A model generated the notes under the pieces. That model searched no databases. It saw nothing but the letters and a program-made list of their open reading frames with translations, and was not told the origin of the DNA. From Chloroflexota bacterium (GTDB lineage Bacteria; Chloroflexota; Ktedonobacteria; Ktedonobacterales; JADMIN01), in contig JAJPKE010000002.1 of assembly GCA_021323855.1 (NCBI GenBank), positions 1 to 64,000 on the forward strand: a stretch of DNA of 64,000 bases, in the 5' to 3' direction. How positions within the stretch are numbered: position 1 is the first letter of the stretch; each line of letters opens with the position of its first letter. Below are positions 54,276 to 62,439 of the stretch, piece after piece. Position numbers and translations under genes: made by a program.

Positions 54276-54377
54276 CTCAAGCAAGGTCGTGCTGGGACAT
54301 ATATTCGGCTTGCTTATTCTGAATACCTTGCTATGTTCACGGATGACGAGCTGACACTTCCCAATGAACACCTATAA
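54252..54377 (+). CDS. Orphan 41-residue ORF divergent from the heme operon
   Basis: MMNTDNKNLKQGRAGTYIRL opens a 41-residue ORF with an excellent AGGAGAG ribosome site six bases before its ATG and a rho-independent terminator 45 bases after its stop. It is hydrophilic and acidic at the end (FTDDELTLPNEHL), with no signal or membrane segment. The base composition is clearly more A/T-rich than its neighbours, so it may be acquired DNA or a regulatory unit. I recognise no family. It shares its upstream region with the heme operon. Confidence 0.55.
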   Translation: MMNTDNKNLKQGRAGTYIRLAYSEYLAMFTDDELTLPNEHL

Positions 54378-54421
54378 AAAATTCGCATTGATTCGACGGT
54401 GAGGTCTGGTGGTAACAGTTA

Positions 54422-54470
54422 CAAGCAGGCCGGTGGACAATCAAGTATCCGCTGGCCTGCTTGGATTTTC
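54422..54470 (+). terminator. Rho-independent terminator after the small ORF
   Basis: A 16-bp stem with two G-T pairs (CAAGCAGGCCGGTGGA, 54422-54437, with 54448-54463) and a 10-base loop, followed by GGATTTTC. It faces the convergent pyrG gene but the T-run favours the plus strand. Confidence 0.75.
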
Positions 54471-54488
54471 GCTCTGAGCGTTGTGATA

Positions 54489-56240
54489 TTAGCTCAGGCT
54501 GCTCATGCCGCCAGCTACCGCACCGGTTGCGCTGGCATCGTGGCCGTTGATGCCCGCGTGTTCCGCCTGTTCCGCCTGTTCCGCCTGCTCAGCGTGTGTG
54601 GCTGGCGCTGGCTGCGCTTTGGCTGGCGTCAGCCCTGCGCGCTTTACCGCCGCCGCGATGAACTCGCGGAAGAGCGGATGCGGGCGTGTGGGCCGACTCT
54701 TGAACTCTGGGTGGAACTGCGTGCCGACGAACCAGGGATGATCTTTCAGTTCAATGATCTCGATCAGGCTGCCATCTGCGGATTGCCCGCAGAGCGACAT
54801 GCCAGCAGCCTCCATTGGCTTGCGATAGCTGTTGTTGAACTCATAGCGGTGGCGATGGCGCTCGAAGATGATCGGCTTGCCATACGCCGCCTCCACCTTG
54901 CTCCCCGGCGTCAGGCAGCAGACCCACTGGCCCAGCCGCATCGTGCCACCCTTATCGGCGATGTTGCGTTGGTTCAGCATCAGATCAATCACCTTATCAT
55001 GCGCATCGGGATTGAACTCTGAGCTATTGGCGTCCGCCAGGCCAAGCACATGGCGCGCGAACTCGACCACCGCGACCTGCATCCCCAGGCAGAGGCCAAG
55101 ATATGGGATATCGCTGGTGCGCGCCAGTTCCGCCGCCTTGATCTTGCCCTCGATACCGCGATGCCCGAAGCCACCGGGAACGACGATGCCGTCCACCGAC
55201 GAGAGCAGTGGCGCATACTCGGCCCAGGCTGTCTCCAACGTCTCGGAGTTGATCCATTCGATCTGCACATCTACACCATTGGCCCATGCTGCGTGGTGCA
55301 GCGCCTCAACCACCGAAAGATAGGCGTCGTGTAGCGCCACATACTTGCCCACCAGCGCGATGCGCACCACCGGCTTCTCCGCCTCGATACGATTGACCAG
55401 CGCCCGCCACTCCGTCAGGTCCACCGGATGCGCTTGCTGGATGCGCAACGTCTCTATCAGGAAATCGCCCAGGCCGGCGTCTTCCAGCATCAGCGGCACA
55501 TCATAGATGCTATTCGCCGTCACCAACGGAATCACCGCGCGCTGCTCGATATTGCAGAACAGCGCGATCTTCTCGCGGATATCGTCGCTGACGGGATAAT
55601 CCGAGCGGCAGAGAATCACGTCCGGTTGGATGCCAGCGCGCAGTAACTCTTTAACGCTGTGCTGTGTTGGCTTGGTCTTTAGCTCTTTGGTCGCGCCGAT
55701 GTATGGCAGTAGCGTCACATGCAGAAACAGCACGTCGTCGCGCCCAACATCCTTGCGCAACTGGCGGATCGCTTCGAGGAACGGCTCACCCTCGATATCG
55801 CCAACGGTGCCGCCGACCTCGCAGATCACCACGTCCGCGCTGCTGGTATGCGCCAGCGCATGAATGCGCTCCTTGATCTGGTTGGTGATATGCGGAATCA
55901 CCTGGATGGTGCCACCGAGATATTCGCCACGCCGCTCTTTGCCGATCACCGCCGCGTAGACCTGCCCCGTAGTGACGTTGCTGGCCTGGCTCGCAGCTTC
56001 GTCGGTGAAGCGCTCGTAGTGCCCCAGGTCGAGGTCGGTCTCTGCGCCGTCGTCTGTCACGAAGACCTCGCCATGCTGGTAGGGCGACATCGTGCCCGGG
56101 TCCACATTGATATAGGGGTCCAGCTTCATGATGGCCACCGACAGGCCACGGCTCTTGAGCAGCCGGCCAATCGAGGCGACCGCGATCCCTTTGCCGACAG
56201 ATGATGCGACACCGCCAGTTACAAACAAATATTTCGTCAT
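54489..56240 (-). CDS. pyrG: CTP synthase
   Basis: A 583-residue enzyme converting UTP and glutamine to CTP. The N-terminal amidoligase has [40 protein letters not shown] and [20 protein letters not shown]. The C-terminal glutaminase has the nucleophile in [17 protein letters not shown] and the His/Glu pair in [13 protein letters not shown] tail of about 45 residues beyond the usual end includes a triple Glu-Gln-Ala repeat and is unlike normal PyrG. ATG 56240 ([10 protein letters not shown]) follows GGGAG; the longer upstream frame is 9-bp-repeat DNA and is not conserved. Confidence 0.96.
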   Translation of the reverse strand: MTKYLFVTGGVASSVGKGIAVASIGRLLKSRGLSVAIMKLDPYINVDPGTMSPYQHGEVFVTDDGAETDLDLGHYERFTDEAASQASNVTTGQVYAAVIGKERRGEYLGGTIQVIPHITNQIKERIHALAHTSSADVVICEVGGTVGDIEGEPFLEAIRQLRKDVGRDDVLFLHVTLLPYIGATKELKTKPTQHSVKELLRAGIQPDVILCRSDYPVSDDIREKIALFCNIEQRAVIPLVTANSIYDVPLMLEDAGLGDFLIETLRIQQAHPVDLTEWRALVNRIEAEKPVVRIALVGKYVALHDAYLSVVEALHHAAWANGVDVQIEWINSETLETAWAEYAPLLSSVDGIVVPGGFGHRGIEGKIKAAELARTSDIPYLGLCLGMQVAVVEFARHVLGLADANSSEFNPDAHDKVIDLMLNQRNIADKGGTMRLGQWVCCLTPGSKVEAAYGKPIIFERHRHRYEFNNSYRKPMEAAGMSLCGQSADGSLIEIIELKDHPWFVGTQFHPEFKSRPTRPHPLFREFIAAAVKRAGLTPAKAQPAPATHAEQAEQAEQAEHAGINGHDASATGAVAGGMSSLS

Positions 56241-56283
56241 GCGTTGCTCTCCCGAAATCCCCATTGCCGCTGTTTTGTTTGCC

Positions 56284-56345
56284 ACGGTTGGCCTGCTCGC
56301 CTCGTTAGCCTCGCTCGCCCCGTTCGTCTTGCCCGCTTTGTTTGC
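56284..56345. repeat. 9-bp-period degenerate repeat upstream of pyrG
   Basis: About seven imperfect 9-bp units of the type GCCTCGTTA/GCCTTGTCT. On the minus strand they would read as Asn-Glu-Ala/Asn-Lys-Ala tripeptides just before the pyrG start. Compare 1921-1961. Confidence 0.7.
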
Positions 56346-56518
56346 CTTGTCTGTCATGCTGCTCTGCAACCTGCCGTCCATTGTCCGCTAGCTACTACCC
56401 AACACATTCCACATCCAGCCCGCCCACATGCGCGGGCCATTTACTCATACGCATTACACACTCACATGTCGCACTACGATGCCGACCACTACTTATCTCA
56501 ATTGCCCAAAAGAGGAGG

Positions 56519-56554
56519 GGCCAGGACCCGTATACTGTTGGGTCCCAGCCCCTG
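56519..56554 (-). terminator. Hairpin between the metallo-hydrolase gene and pyrG
   Basis: GGGGCTGGGACCC with a 10-base loop and GGGTCCTGGCCCC (two internal mismatches), followed on the minus strand by TCCTCTTTTGG. It lies directly after the metallo-hydrolase stop and would terminate that transcript. Confidence 0.7.
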
Positions 56555-56564
56555 CGCTCTCTCT

Positions 56565-57212
56565 TCATGACTTGTATCCCAGGATCACTACCTGCGTTTC
56601 CGCCGGTAAGGTGGCTTTGGTGATGACGACTTTGGGTAGTGGGTCCGTCACCTCCACTCCCATTTCACGGCAGAACTGGTCGAGTGGGTCTAACGCCACC
56701 TCGCCCGGTTTATAGGCCGGCGTCGCATAGTGCATGGGCACGACGATATGCGGCTCGATCTGCGCGATGACTTCTACTGCGCGTTCGGCGTTCAGCGAAT
56801 TGCCGCCGCCAACCGGCACCAGCAGCACATCAGCGCCGCTCAGCGCTTCTTGCGCGCGATCATCGAGCAGCGTGCCGAGGTCGCCGAGATGACAGATCTG
56901 CACATCGTCCATCGTGATGAGATAGGCGGTGTTACGCCCCAGGCGCTTGCCGCGCTCCTCATCATGATAGGTTTGCACGCCGGTAATGAGTATCTGTGAA
57001 ATTTCATACTCGCCCGGCCCTTCCACGATACGCGGGTCGCCGCCGATGCCTTTGACATAGTTATGCCCGAGGTGTTCATGGCTGATGGTCACGATGTCGG
57101 CGGAGATGCGACCGAGTGAGTACCCGGTGGAAGGAGCGGGAGGGTCAGTGATGAGTGTTGCGTCTTTACCACGAAGGCGGAAGCATGAATGCCCCAGCCA
57201 GGTTAATTCCAT
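56565..57212 (-). CDS. Metallo-beta-lactamase-fold hydrolase (Lactamase_B_3 type)
   Basis: A 215-residue protein beginning MELTWLGHSCFRLRGKDATL, typical of UPF0173-like MBL-fold proteins. The metal motif HxHxDH reads HEHLGH, so the Asp that binds the second metal is Gly. Further elements are GPGEYEISQILITG, ICHLGDLGTLLDD and VVPMHYATP. Such proteins may be hydrolases of unknown substrate, and relatives with this altered motif exist to my memory. ATG 57212 is eight bases after GGGGA. Confidence 0.85.
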   Translation of the reverse strand: MELTWLGHSCFRLRGKDATLITDPPAPSTGYSLGRISADIVTISHEHLGHNYVKGIGGDPRIVEGPGEYEISQILITGVQTYHDEERGKRLGRNTAYLITMDDVQICHLGDLGTLLDDRAQEALSGADVLLVPVGGGNSLNAERAVEVIAQIEPHIVVPMHYATPAYKPGEVALDPLDQFCREMGVEVTDPLPKVVITKATLPAETQVVILGYKS

Positions 57213-57304
57213 GTGTATTGGTCCCCTGCTGGCCCTGATAAGCCATAACGAGATCAGGCGGGGAACTGCCGGCTCATGCGCCCCTGTGCCCCGCCCTAGC
57301 GGAT

Positions 57305-57334
57305 AGTGTATCATATTGCTGTTGCCGCTTTCAA
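57305..57334 (-). promoter_or_regulatory. Promoter for the metallo-hydrolase gene
   Basis: On the minus strand TTGAAA (57334-57329), 18 bp, TACACT (57310-57305). It is about 95 bases upstream of the start codon. Confidence 0.5.
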
Positions 57335-57359
57335 GCTCATCAGAGAGAGGTCCTGATGC

Positions 57360-57470
57360 TTTTGCGGCACTAAAGTGCTGGCGCACGCACAACAGCCTGA
57401 AGTTCAAAATAGCCAGAGGCAGTTTCCGGCTTTAGCCGCTCGTCTCGTGCGCCGGCTTATTAAAGCCGCG
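57360..57470. repeat. REP-like repeat before the KdpD-like kinase gene
   Basis: Short inverted elements (GCACTAAAGTGC, a CCTGAAGTTC segment, CCGGCTTTAGCCG, GCGCCGGCTTATTAAAGCC) alternate over about 110 bases. The style matches the repeat at 4050-4165 and the stretch inside the kinase tail at 59385-59485. Confidence 0.6.
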
Positions 57471-57496
57471 CAATTGAAGAGGCCAGTACGTTTTCT

Positions 57497-59536
57497 ATGT
57501 CTCGTCCATCCGGTGCTTCTCGCCGCAGACTTTCATCAACCTGGCAGTCATTACAGCGAAGGCTGCCACCTACGTGGTCGCAACGCTGGGAGACACTGGC
57601 TGCGCTGCGGCGACAGTGCCCTGAGTGGCGCAGGTGGGAAGGATATTGCGCCGCTATCCTGGGCACAGCGCTGGCAACAGCCATCATTGGTGTCATCCTC
57701 TCTCTTGTGCGGGTGAGCAACATTTCGCTGGTCTATCTGATCGTCGTTCTCTGGTTGGCCGCCGTCTATGGGCGCGGCCCGGCCATCCTCTCCTCGCTCA
57801 TCTCCTTCCTGGCGTATGACTTCTACTTCATTCCGCCGCTTCACCGCTTCACGATTGACGACCCGACCGAGTGGGTTTCGCTGGGCGCATTGCTGGCAAC
57901 CTCGTTGGTGCTGGGCCAACTCACCGCCGCCGTGCAATCGCGGGCGCGCGAGGCCATCGAGAGCCAGCAGCGCACCGCGACACTCTATGCGCTGGCGCAA
58001 CTCATCGCCTCCACCACCGACCAGGAAGCATTGGTTGCGGCGTTGACCGCGCGAGTGCAGCGCGTCTTTGCGCCCTTCGGTGTCGTGGCCTGCGCGCTCT
58101 ATCTGCCGGATGAGCAGCGCAAACCGAGGCTGGCGGCGCTGGCCCCGGAAGAGACCCCTGATAGCCAGCGTTCTCCTCTGGCGGCGACACTGCGGTTGGA
58201 GGCGCGCGAACACGAGGCGCAGGCCAGCTACGCCTTCACCCGTGGCGCGCCGGTTGGTGGCGCGGTGATGAGCGACCAAGAGTCTTCAGCGCATTTGGCG
58301 TCTTCGCCGTCTTCGGCATCTGCAACCTCAAACCTCATTCCGCTCGTTTTCTTCGTTCCGCTGCGTAGCGGCAAGCATATTGTCGCCGTCCTGGGTCTCG
58401 TCGGCAGCAGCGACATCCGCCAGCTTATCGCTGGCACGCTGCACACTGGCGCAAAAGAGGGTACGGCGGCCCTGGGAGCATCTACCGCCGCGTTGTCGCC
58501 GCAGGCGCGCTTATTCGCAGCCTTCTGCGACCAGATGGCGCTGGCGCTGGACCGCGCCGAACTACAACAGCAGGCCATTCACGCCGAGGCGCTGCGCGAG
58601 AGCGACCAACTGAAGAATGTGCTGCTTGGCTCCGTCACCCATGATCTGCGAACGCCGCTGGCTTCGATTATGGCAGCAACGAGCAGTCTGCTGGATGAGC
58701 ATGTCCAGTGGAGCGAGGCGGACCGGCATGAGTTTCTCGAATCCATCAATTCCAGCGCGGAACGCCTGAACCGGCTGGTCAGCAATCTGCTGGACCTTTC
58801 GCGGCTGGAAGCGGGTGTGGCTGAGCCGGAGAAGGACTGGTATCTGATTGGCGATGTGGTGGCGACTGTGCTGGACCGGCTGGACCTGGCAGGGCTGACG
58901 CATGACCATACGCTCACCGTCGCCATCCCGGAGACGGTTCCTCTTGTGCCGATGGACCATACGCAGATCGAGCAGGTAGTGACAAATCTGGTGGAGAACG
59001 CGCTCAAATATTCGCCTGCCGGCAGCGCCATCCGCATTACGGCGCGTGTCTTGAAGGAGCCAGCGGAACTTGAGGTGCGCGTCAGCGATCAGGGCATCGG
59101 CATTCCGGCCAATGAACTCGGCAATATCTTCGATAAGTTTTATCGCGTGCAGCAGGTGCGTCTTCCCTGGTCCACCCGCCCACCGGCGGGCACTGGTCTG
59201 GGGCTTGCGATTACGGCGAACATCATCCGGGCGCATGAGGGGCGCATCTGGGCGGAGAGCCAGGTAGGGAAAGGCACCACCATCGTCTTTACGCTGCCCA
59301 TACCCGCAGATGGCCCGCAAGGGAGGCTGCCAGAGGTTGCATCGCTGGCGCAGGAAACGGTGTACGATGCTCGCGGCAGTGAACTGCCGGCGCACGCTAC
59401 AGACCGGCTGAAGCCGGAAATAGAGGCCGCAAGCGGACCTGTGGGCTTTAGCCCGTCGCGCGTGCCCCGGCTTTTCAAAGCCGAGAGTGGCACCGGCACA
59501 CAGGCACCCACGGAGACGGAGGCGCGACATGGCTAA
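57497..59536 (+). CDS. KdpD-like sensor histidine kinase lacking the KdpD N-terminal half
   Basis: A 679-residue membrane kinase. Residues about 50-150 are the DUF4118 four-helix region of KdpD (LVYLIVVLWLAAVYGRGP, SFLAYDFYFIPPLHRFTIDD). A GAF-like region (160-360) and HisKA follow (VTHDLRTPLAS, phospho-His near 381). The HATPase domain has NLVENALKYSP, DQGIGIP and GTGLGLAIT. Classical KdpD also has about 370 N-terminal residues with KdpD and Usp-like domains; these are absent. The last 60 residues are encoded by a REP-like repeat and are not conserved. It overlaps the response regulator gene by eight bases and precedes kdpFA, so it probably controls potassium uptake. Confidence 0.92.
   Translation: MSRPSGASRRRLSSTWQSLQRRLPPTWSQRWETLAALRRQCPEWRRWEGYCAAILGTALATAIIGVILSLVRVSNISLVYLIVVLWLAAVYGRGPAILSSLISFLAYDFYFIPPLHRFTIDDPTEWVSLGALLATSLVLGQLTAAVQSRAREAIESQQRTATLYALAQLIASTTDQEALVAALTARVQRVFAPFGVVACALYLPDEQRKPRLAALAPEETPDSQRSPLAATLRLEAREHEAQASYAFTRGAPVGGAVMSDQESSAHLASSPSSASATSNLIPLVFFVPLRSGKHIVAVLGLVGSSDIRQLIAGTLHTGAKEGTAALGASTAALSPQARLFAAFCDQMALALDRAELQQQAIHAEALRESDQLKNVLLGSVTHDLRTPLASIMAATSSLLDEHVQWSEADRHEFLESINSSAERLNRLVSNLLDLSRLEAGVAEPEKDWYLIGDVVATVLDRLDLAGLTHDHTLTVAIPETVPLVPMDHTQIEQVVTNLVENALKYSPAGSAIRITARVLKEPAELEVRVSDQGIGIPANELGNIFDKFYRVQQVRLPWSTRPPAGTGLGLAITANIIRAHEGRIWAESQVGKGTTIVFTLPIPADGPQGRLPEVASLAQETVYDARGSELPAHATDRLKPEIEAASGPVGFSPSRVPRLFKAESGTGTQAPTETEARHG
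59385..59485. repeat. REP-like repeat inside the 3' end of the kinase gene
   Basis: GAACTGCCGGCGCACGC, CCGGCTGAAGCCGG, GGGCTTTAGCCC and CCCGGCTTTTCAAAGCC follow one another, as in the repeat before this gene. Here it is read in frame and gives the C-terminal tail of the kinase. Confidence 0.65.
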
Positions 59537-60227
59537 TGTGCGGGTGCTGGTGATTGACGATGAGCCGGAGATTCGCCGCGCCGTTCGCACGGGGCTCGCC
59601 GGTGCGGAGTTTACCGTGGAGTGGGCGCCGACCGGGCAGCAGGGTATGGAATTGGTGGCGGAGTGGCACCCAGATGTGGTGCTACTGGACCTCTCGTTGC
59701 CGGATATTGACGGCATCGAGGTCTGCCGCGAACTGCGCACCTGGACCCAGGTGCCGATCATTGTGCTATCGGTGCGCGGCAGCGACGCCGATAAGGTGAC
59801 GGCGCTGGAATTAGGCGCCGACGATTACCTGACCAAGCCCTTTAGCATGGGTGAGCTGATTGCGCGCATCAAGGTGGCGTTGCGCCATGCGGCGCACAGC
59901 GCGGGCGGCGCAGGCACGGAGGCGCGATTCCAGGTAGGTGCGCTCGTCATAGACTTTGAGCGTCGCCTCGTGACAGTGGATGGCAAGGAAGTGCATCTGA
60001 CGCCGACGGAATATGAGGTGCTGAAGTATCTGGCAACCAACTCCGGCAAGGTGATGACGCACCGGGTATTGCTGCGCGCCGTCTGGGGACCTGAGTATGA
60101 GGATGAAGCCCATTATCTGCGCGTGTTCATCGGCCAACTGCGCCGCAAGATCGAGCCGGACCCCAGCCGCCCACGCTATCTCCTGACGGAACCTGGCATC
60201 GGCTATCGCTTGCGTGCCAGCGAGTAG
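59529..60227 (+). CDS. kdpE: KdpE-like OmpR-family response regulator
   Basis: A 232-residue regulator. The receiver has the acidic pair in VLVIDDEPEIRRAV, the phospho-Asp in VVLLDLSLPDIDGIEV, and the Lys in DYLTKPFSMGEL. The C-terminal winged helix is VHLTPTEYEVLKYLATNSGK to YLLTEPGIGYRLRASE. It is most like KdpE. It overlaps the kinase gene by eight bases and lies upstream of kdpFA, so it is the expected activator of that operon. Confidence 0.94.
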   Translation: MANVRVLVIDDEPEIRRAVRTGLAGAEFTVEWAPTGQQGMELVAEWHPDVVLLDLSLPDIDGIEVCRELRTWTQVPIIVLSVRGSDADKVTALELGADDYLTKPFSMGELIARIKVALRHAAHSAGGAGTEARFQVGALVIDFERRLVTVDGKEVHLTPTEYEVLKYLATNSGKVMTHRVLLRAVWGPEYEDEAHYLRVFIGQLRRKIEPDPSRPRYLLTEPGIGYRLRASE

Positions 60228-60765
60228 TGGCCATGACAGCGCCAAGAATGTATTAGCGCGATCAGGAGACCGCCGCTCATACTGCTTCGCCGCTCTCTCC
60301 TCGTCTCAATGTCCAGGCGATGGAGAAATACTGGCGCGAACCTGCTTCCCTGCGGGCAACTTCCGTGAACGCCCTTGCCTGAGCGGATGCGTCCCAGCGG
60401 CCCTGGTGCGCTACTCTCACAGAGCATTGCATATGTTGTGCCATGATACGGCATTGTCCGGACATAGTTTCCCAAAAACAGGATATTGTCCGCACAATGT
60501 ATGAGAAATGCTGCTATACTATTTCATGGAGTATGCCTCCCTCATTTCCCAACGATGCGAACGATGGTGCTGTTTATTCTCCGCTTCCGCCGTTGAGCCG
60601 TGCTGCACAGCAGTGATCGCTACTCTGCTATGTCGCAAGAGAGATATGCAGACGTAGCTTTGCACTACACTAGCCCATCTGTATATGTGAAAATGATATA
60701 ATGGTGAAACAGGCCAGGGGTGAAGTGAAGATCTCTACCTTCCCCCCAGAAGGGGCGAGCTACTG
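60228..60765 (+). other. 538-bp regulatory spacer with twin palindromes and two promoters
   Basis: No convincing gene. It holds TGTCCGGACA (60455-60464, inside ATTGTCCGGACATA) and ATTGTCCGCACAAT (60485-60498), whose centres are 32 bp apart, about three helical turns. An extended -10 TGCTATACT (60513-60520) lies next to the second palindrome. A second extended -10, TGATATAAT (60697-60704), lies 60 bases before the receiver gene. Confidence 0.6.
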
Positions 60766-61290
60766 ATGCAAATGGAGCCACCAGAGGGCGGGGCTGCTTC
60801 ACTCGCAGCAGGAGTGCCTTCCGTAGTAGAGAAGACACCGGTATCGCTGCTGATTGTTGATGACGACGAGGCGACTCGGGAGTCTATACGGCTCGTCTTC
60901 GATGACGCCTTTGACATCACTGGTGAGGAACGGTATGTCATCCAGGAAGCGGGCGATGGCGACGAAGCTCTGGCTATCCTCCGCGCGAGCGCTGAGCCGC
61001 TGGTGGTGTTGCTCGATGAACTCATGCCGGGACTCACCGGCGAAGAGGTTTTGCGTGCCGTCCTGCGCGACCGCTGCCTGCGTCGCCGACATGTCTTCAT
61101 TCTCATGTCCGCCGTTCCGCATCTTTCCCGGCGCTTGCGTCTCCAACGATTGCTCCGTGCGCTGTCTATTAAAATGCTACCCAAACCCTTTGCACTTGAG
61201 GATTTAGAACAAGCGATTGATCGCGCTCGCCAACGGCTAGAGAACCGGTCTCCCTTCACATGGGTGCCATCACGTTGGCGCCGCTTCTGA
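60766..61290 (+). CDS. Single-domain response regulator
   Basis: A 174-residue protein with one receiver domain: LLIVDDDEATRESIRLVF at about residue 28, phospho-Asp in VVLLDELMPGLTGEEV, Ser/Thr position in FILMSAVPHL, and Lys in KMLPKPFALEDL. About 25 N-terminal residues precede the receiver and a short basic tail (WVPSRWRRF) follows. There is no DNA-binding output domain. Its own kinase is not identifiable; it may take phosphate from the kinase upstream or from elsewhere. Confidence 0.88.
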   Translation: MQMEPPEGGAASLAAGVPSVVEKTPVSLLIVDDDEATRESIRLVFDDAFDITGEERYVIQEAGDGDEALAILRASAEPLVVLLDELMPGLTGEEVLRAVLRDRCLRRRHVFILMSAVPHLSRRLRLQRLLRALSIKMLPKPFALEDLEQAIDRARQRLENRSPFTWVPSRWRRF

Positions 61291-61490
61291 GCAGCGGGAT
61301 TGCCCCTGTAAGGGGGAGCAGGAGGCTCCGCTAGCGCAAAAATCTTTATAAAATCCTGATATCCCCGCTAACACTCCTTTATATTCCCCTGACCACGCCT
61401 CAGATAGACTTCTTCAATGGGGTTTGACCCTGGGGATGCGCTCAGATGCTTCCCTTATTCAGTTGCCAGGCAGTGAATCCAGGAAATTCT

Positions 61491-62057
61491 ATGGCGCGGG
61501 TGCTACTTGTCGAAGATGACTATTTGCTGCGGCGCGTGATGACACTCAATCTCGTGCGGCGCGGCCACAGCGTGATTGAGGCCGATAGCGTCGCCTCGGC
61601 GGATGAAGCGTATCAGGCGTCGCTGGCGCTTGCCGCGCCGTTCGATCTGATCGTTCTCGACATCAATCTGCCGGATAGCACCGGCTGGGATGTGCTGCGC
61701 CACCTGAATGCTCCCCCGGATACTGCGCTACCCGCATCCGGGACTGCTGGCGGCGAGACCACTGACCAGCGGGCGCGGCCACCAGTCATCGTGATGACGG
61801 CGGTTCACCCCAGCCAGCGGCGTCTGGACGAATTTCACCCGACGGCGCTGCTGCTCAAACCCTTCCCTATCGGCGCGTTGGTGCGCCTGGTCGAACGAGT
61901 GCTGTCGCCATCGGTAGCGCACGACGACAACAACCCAGATAACGCCGATAACGCAGAAAACGTGGATGATTCAGGCAACTCCGAGAGCGCAAACGATCCG
62001 CCGGATGCCAATAGTGCCTATCAGTCCGCGCTGAACGATGGGTTCTTGCGGCAATAG
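61491..62057 (+). CDS. Response regulator with Asn/Asp-rich tail
   Basis: A 188-residue receiver protein: VLLVEDDYLLRRVMTLNLV, phospho-Asp in LIVLDINLPDSTGWDVL, and Lys in LLLKPFPIGALVRLVERVL. A loop insertion (TALPASGTAGGETTDQRARP) precedes the last strands. The C-terminal 50 residues are low complexity with Asp-Asn-Ala-type tripeptides (NPDNADNAENVDDSGNSE), another 9-bp-repeat product. No output domain is present. ATG 61491 follows AGGAA by five bases. It directly precedes the kdp structural genes. Confidence 0.87.
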   Translation: MARVLLVEDDYLLRRVMTLNLVRRGHSVIEADSVASADEAYQASLALAAPFDLIVLDINLPDSTGWDVLRHLNAPPDTALPASGTAGGETTDQRARPPVIVMTAVHPSQRRLDEFHPTALLLKPFPIGALVRLVERVLSPSVAHDDNNPDNADNAENVDDSGNSESANDPPDANSAYQSALNDGFLRQ

Positions 62058-62111
62058 GGCGCCCGCAGAGGCAGCTATCCAAAAAGCATCCATCAAAAGA
62101 GAGGCAACCAC

Positions 62112-62195
62112 ATGGCTGATGTCTTGTATCTCGTCGTTACAGCCGCGACATTTATCGTGCTGATTGGCTTTGTATACGCCTGCGCCCGGCTCTAG
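62112..62195 (+). CDS. 27-residue single-pass membrane peptide of the kdp operon
   Basis: MADVLYLVVTAATFIVLIGF followed by VYACARL: one membrane helix with a short cytoplasmic tail. AGAGG lies six bases before the ATG. From memory, very similar small ORFs stand just before kdpF in actinobacterial kdp operons. A role as an accessory Kdp subunit is an inference from position. Confidence 0.65.
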   Translation: MADVLYLVVTAATFIVLIGFVYACARL

Positions 62196-62223
62196 CTGGC
62201 CGGTTCACCTATGAGGAGGCGTC

Positions 62224-62385
62224 ATGAGTTTGGCATATCTCGCATCAATCATGTCAACAGTTGCCGCTGCAAGTAGTAGCGGCGGTGGCTCCATTTCAGG
62301 GGTGGAATATCTCCTGACGGGACTTGTTGCGCTGGGGGTGGCGATTTATCTCGCCATTGCCTTGTTGCGTCCCGATAAGTTTTAG
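62224..62385 (+). CDS. kdpF: KdpF, small subunit of the potassium ATPase
   Basis: A 53-residue membrane protein. The C-terminal part VEYLLTGLVALGVAIYLAIA followed by LLRPDKF is the KdpF signature (single helix ending in LLxPxxF). It stabilises the KdpABC complex. The N-terminus is about 24 residues longer than usual and includes a Ser/Gly-rich stretch, so a downstream start cannot be excluded; however GAGGAGG lies four bases before ATG 62224. Confidence 0.85.
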   Translation: MSLAYLASIMSTVAAASSSGGGSISGVEYLLTGLVALGVAIYLAIALLRPDKF

Positions 62386-62439
62386 CGGTTTTAGCCGTTG
62401 TAGCCAGGGTTTTGGCTATGGGGGAAATGGACCAACGCT

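Noticed and set aside
54399..55022. Long frames antisense to pyrG, hem genes, rqcH and others
   Set aside because: High GC third positions create mirror-frame ORFs; none has conserved motifs and each lies over a well-supported gene.
54489..56240. pyrG C-terminal repeat as a frameshift artefact
   Set aside because: The frame stays open and in phase through the 9-bp units and ends in a normal stop; the same repeat style occurs in other genes.
60203..60504. Two overlapping open frames on opposite strands in the spacer after kdpE
   Set aside because: No ribosome sites, no recognisable domains, and palindromic promoter-like elements occupy the same DNA.
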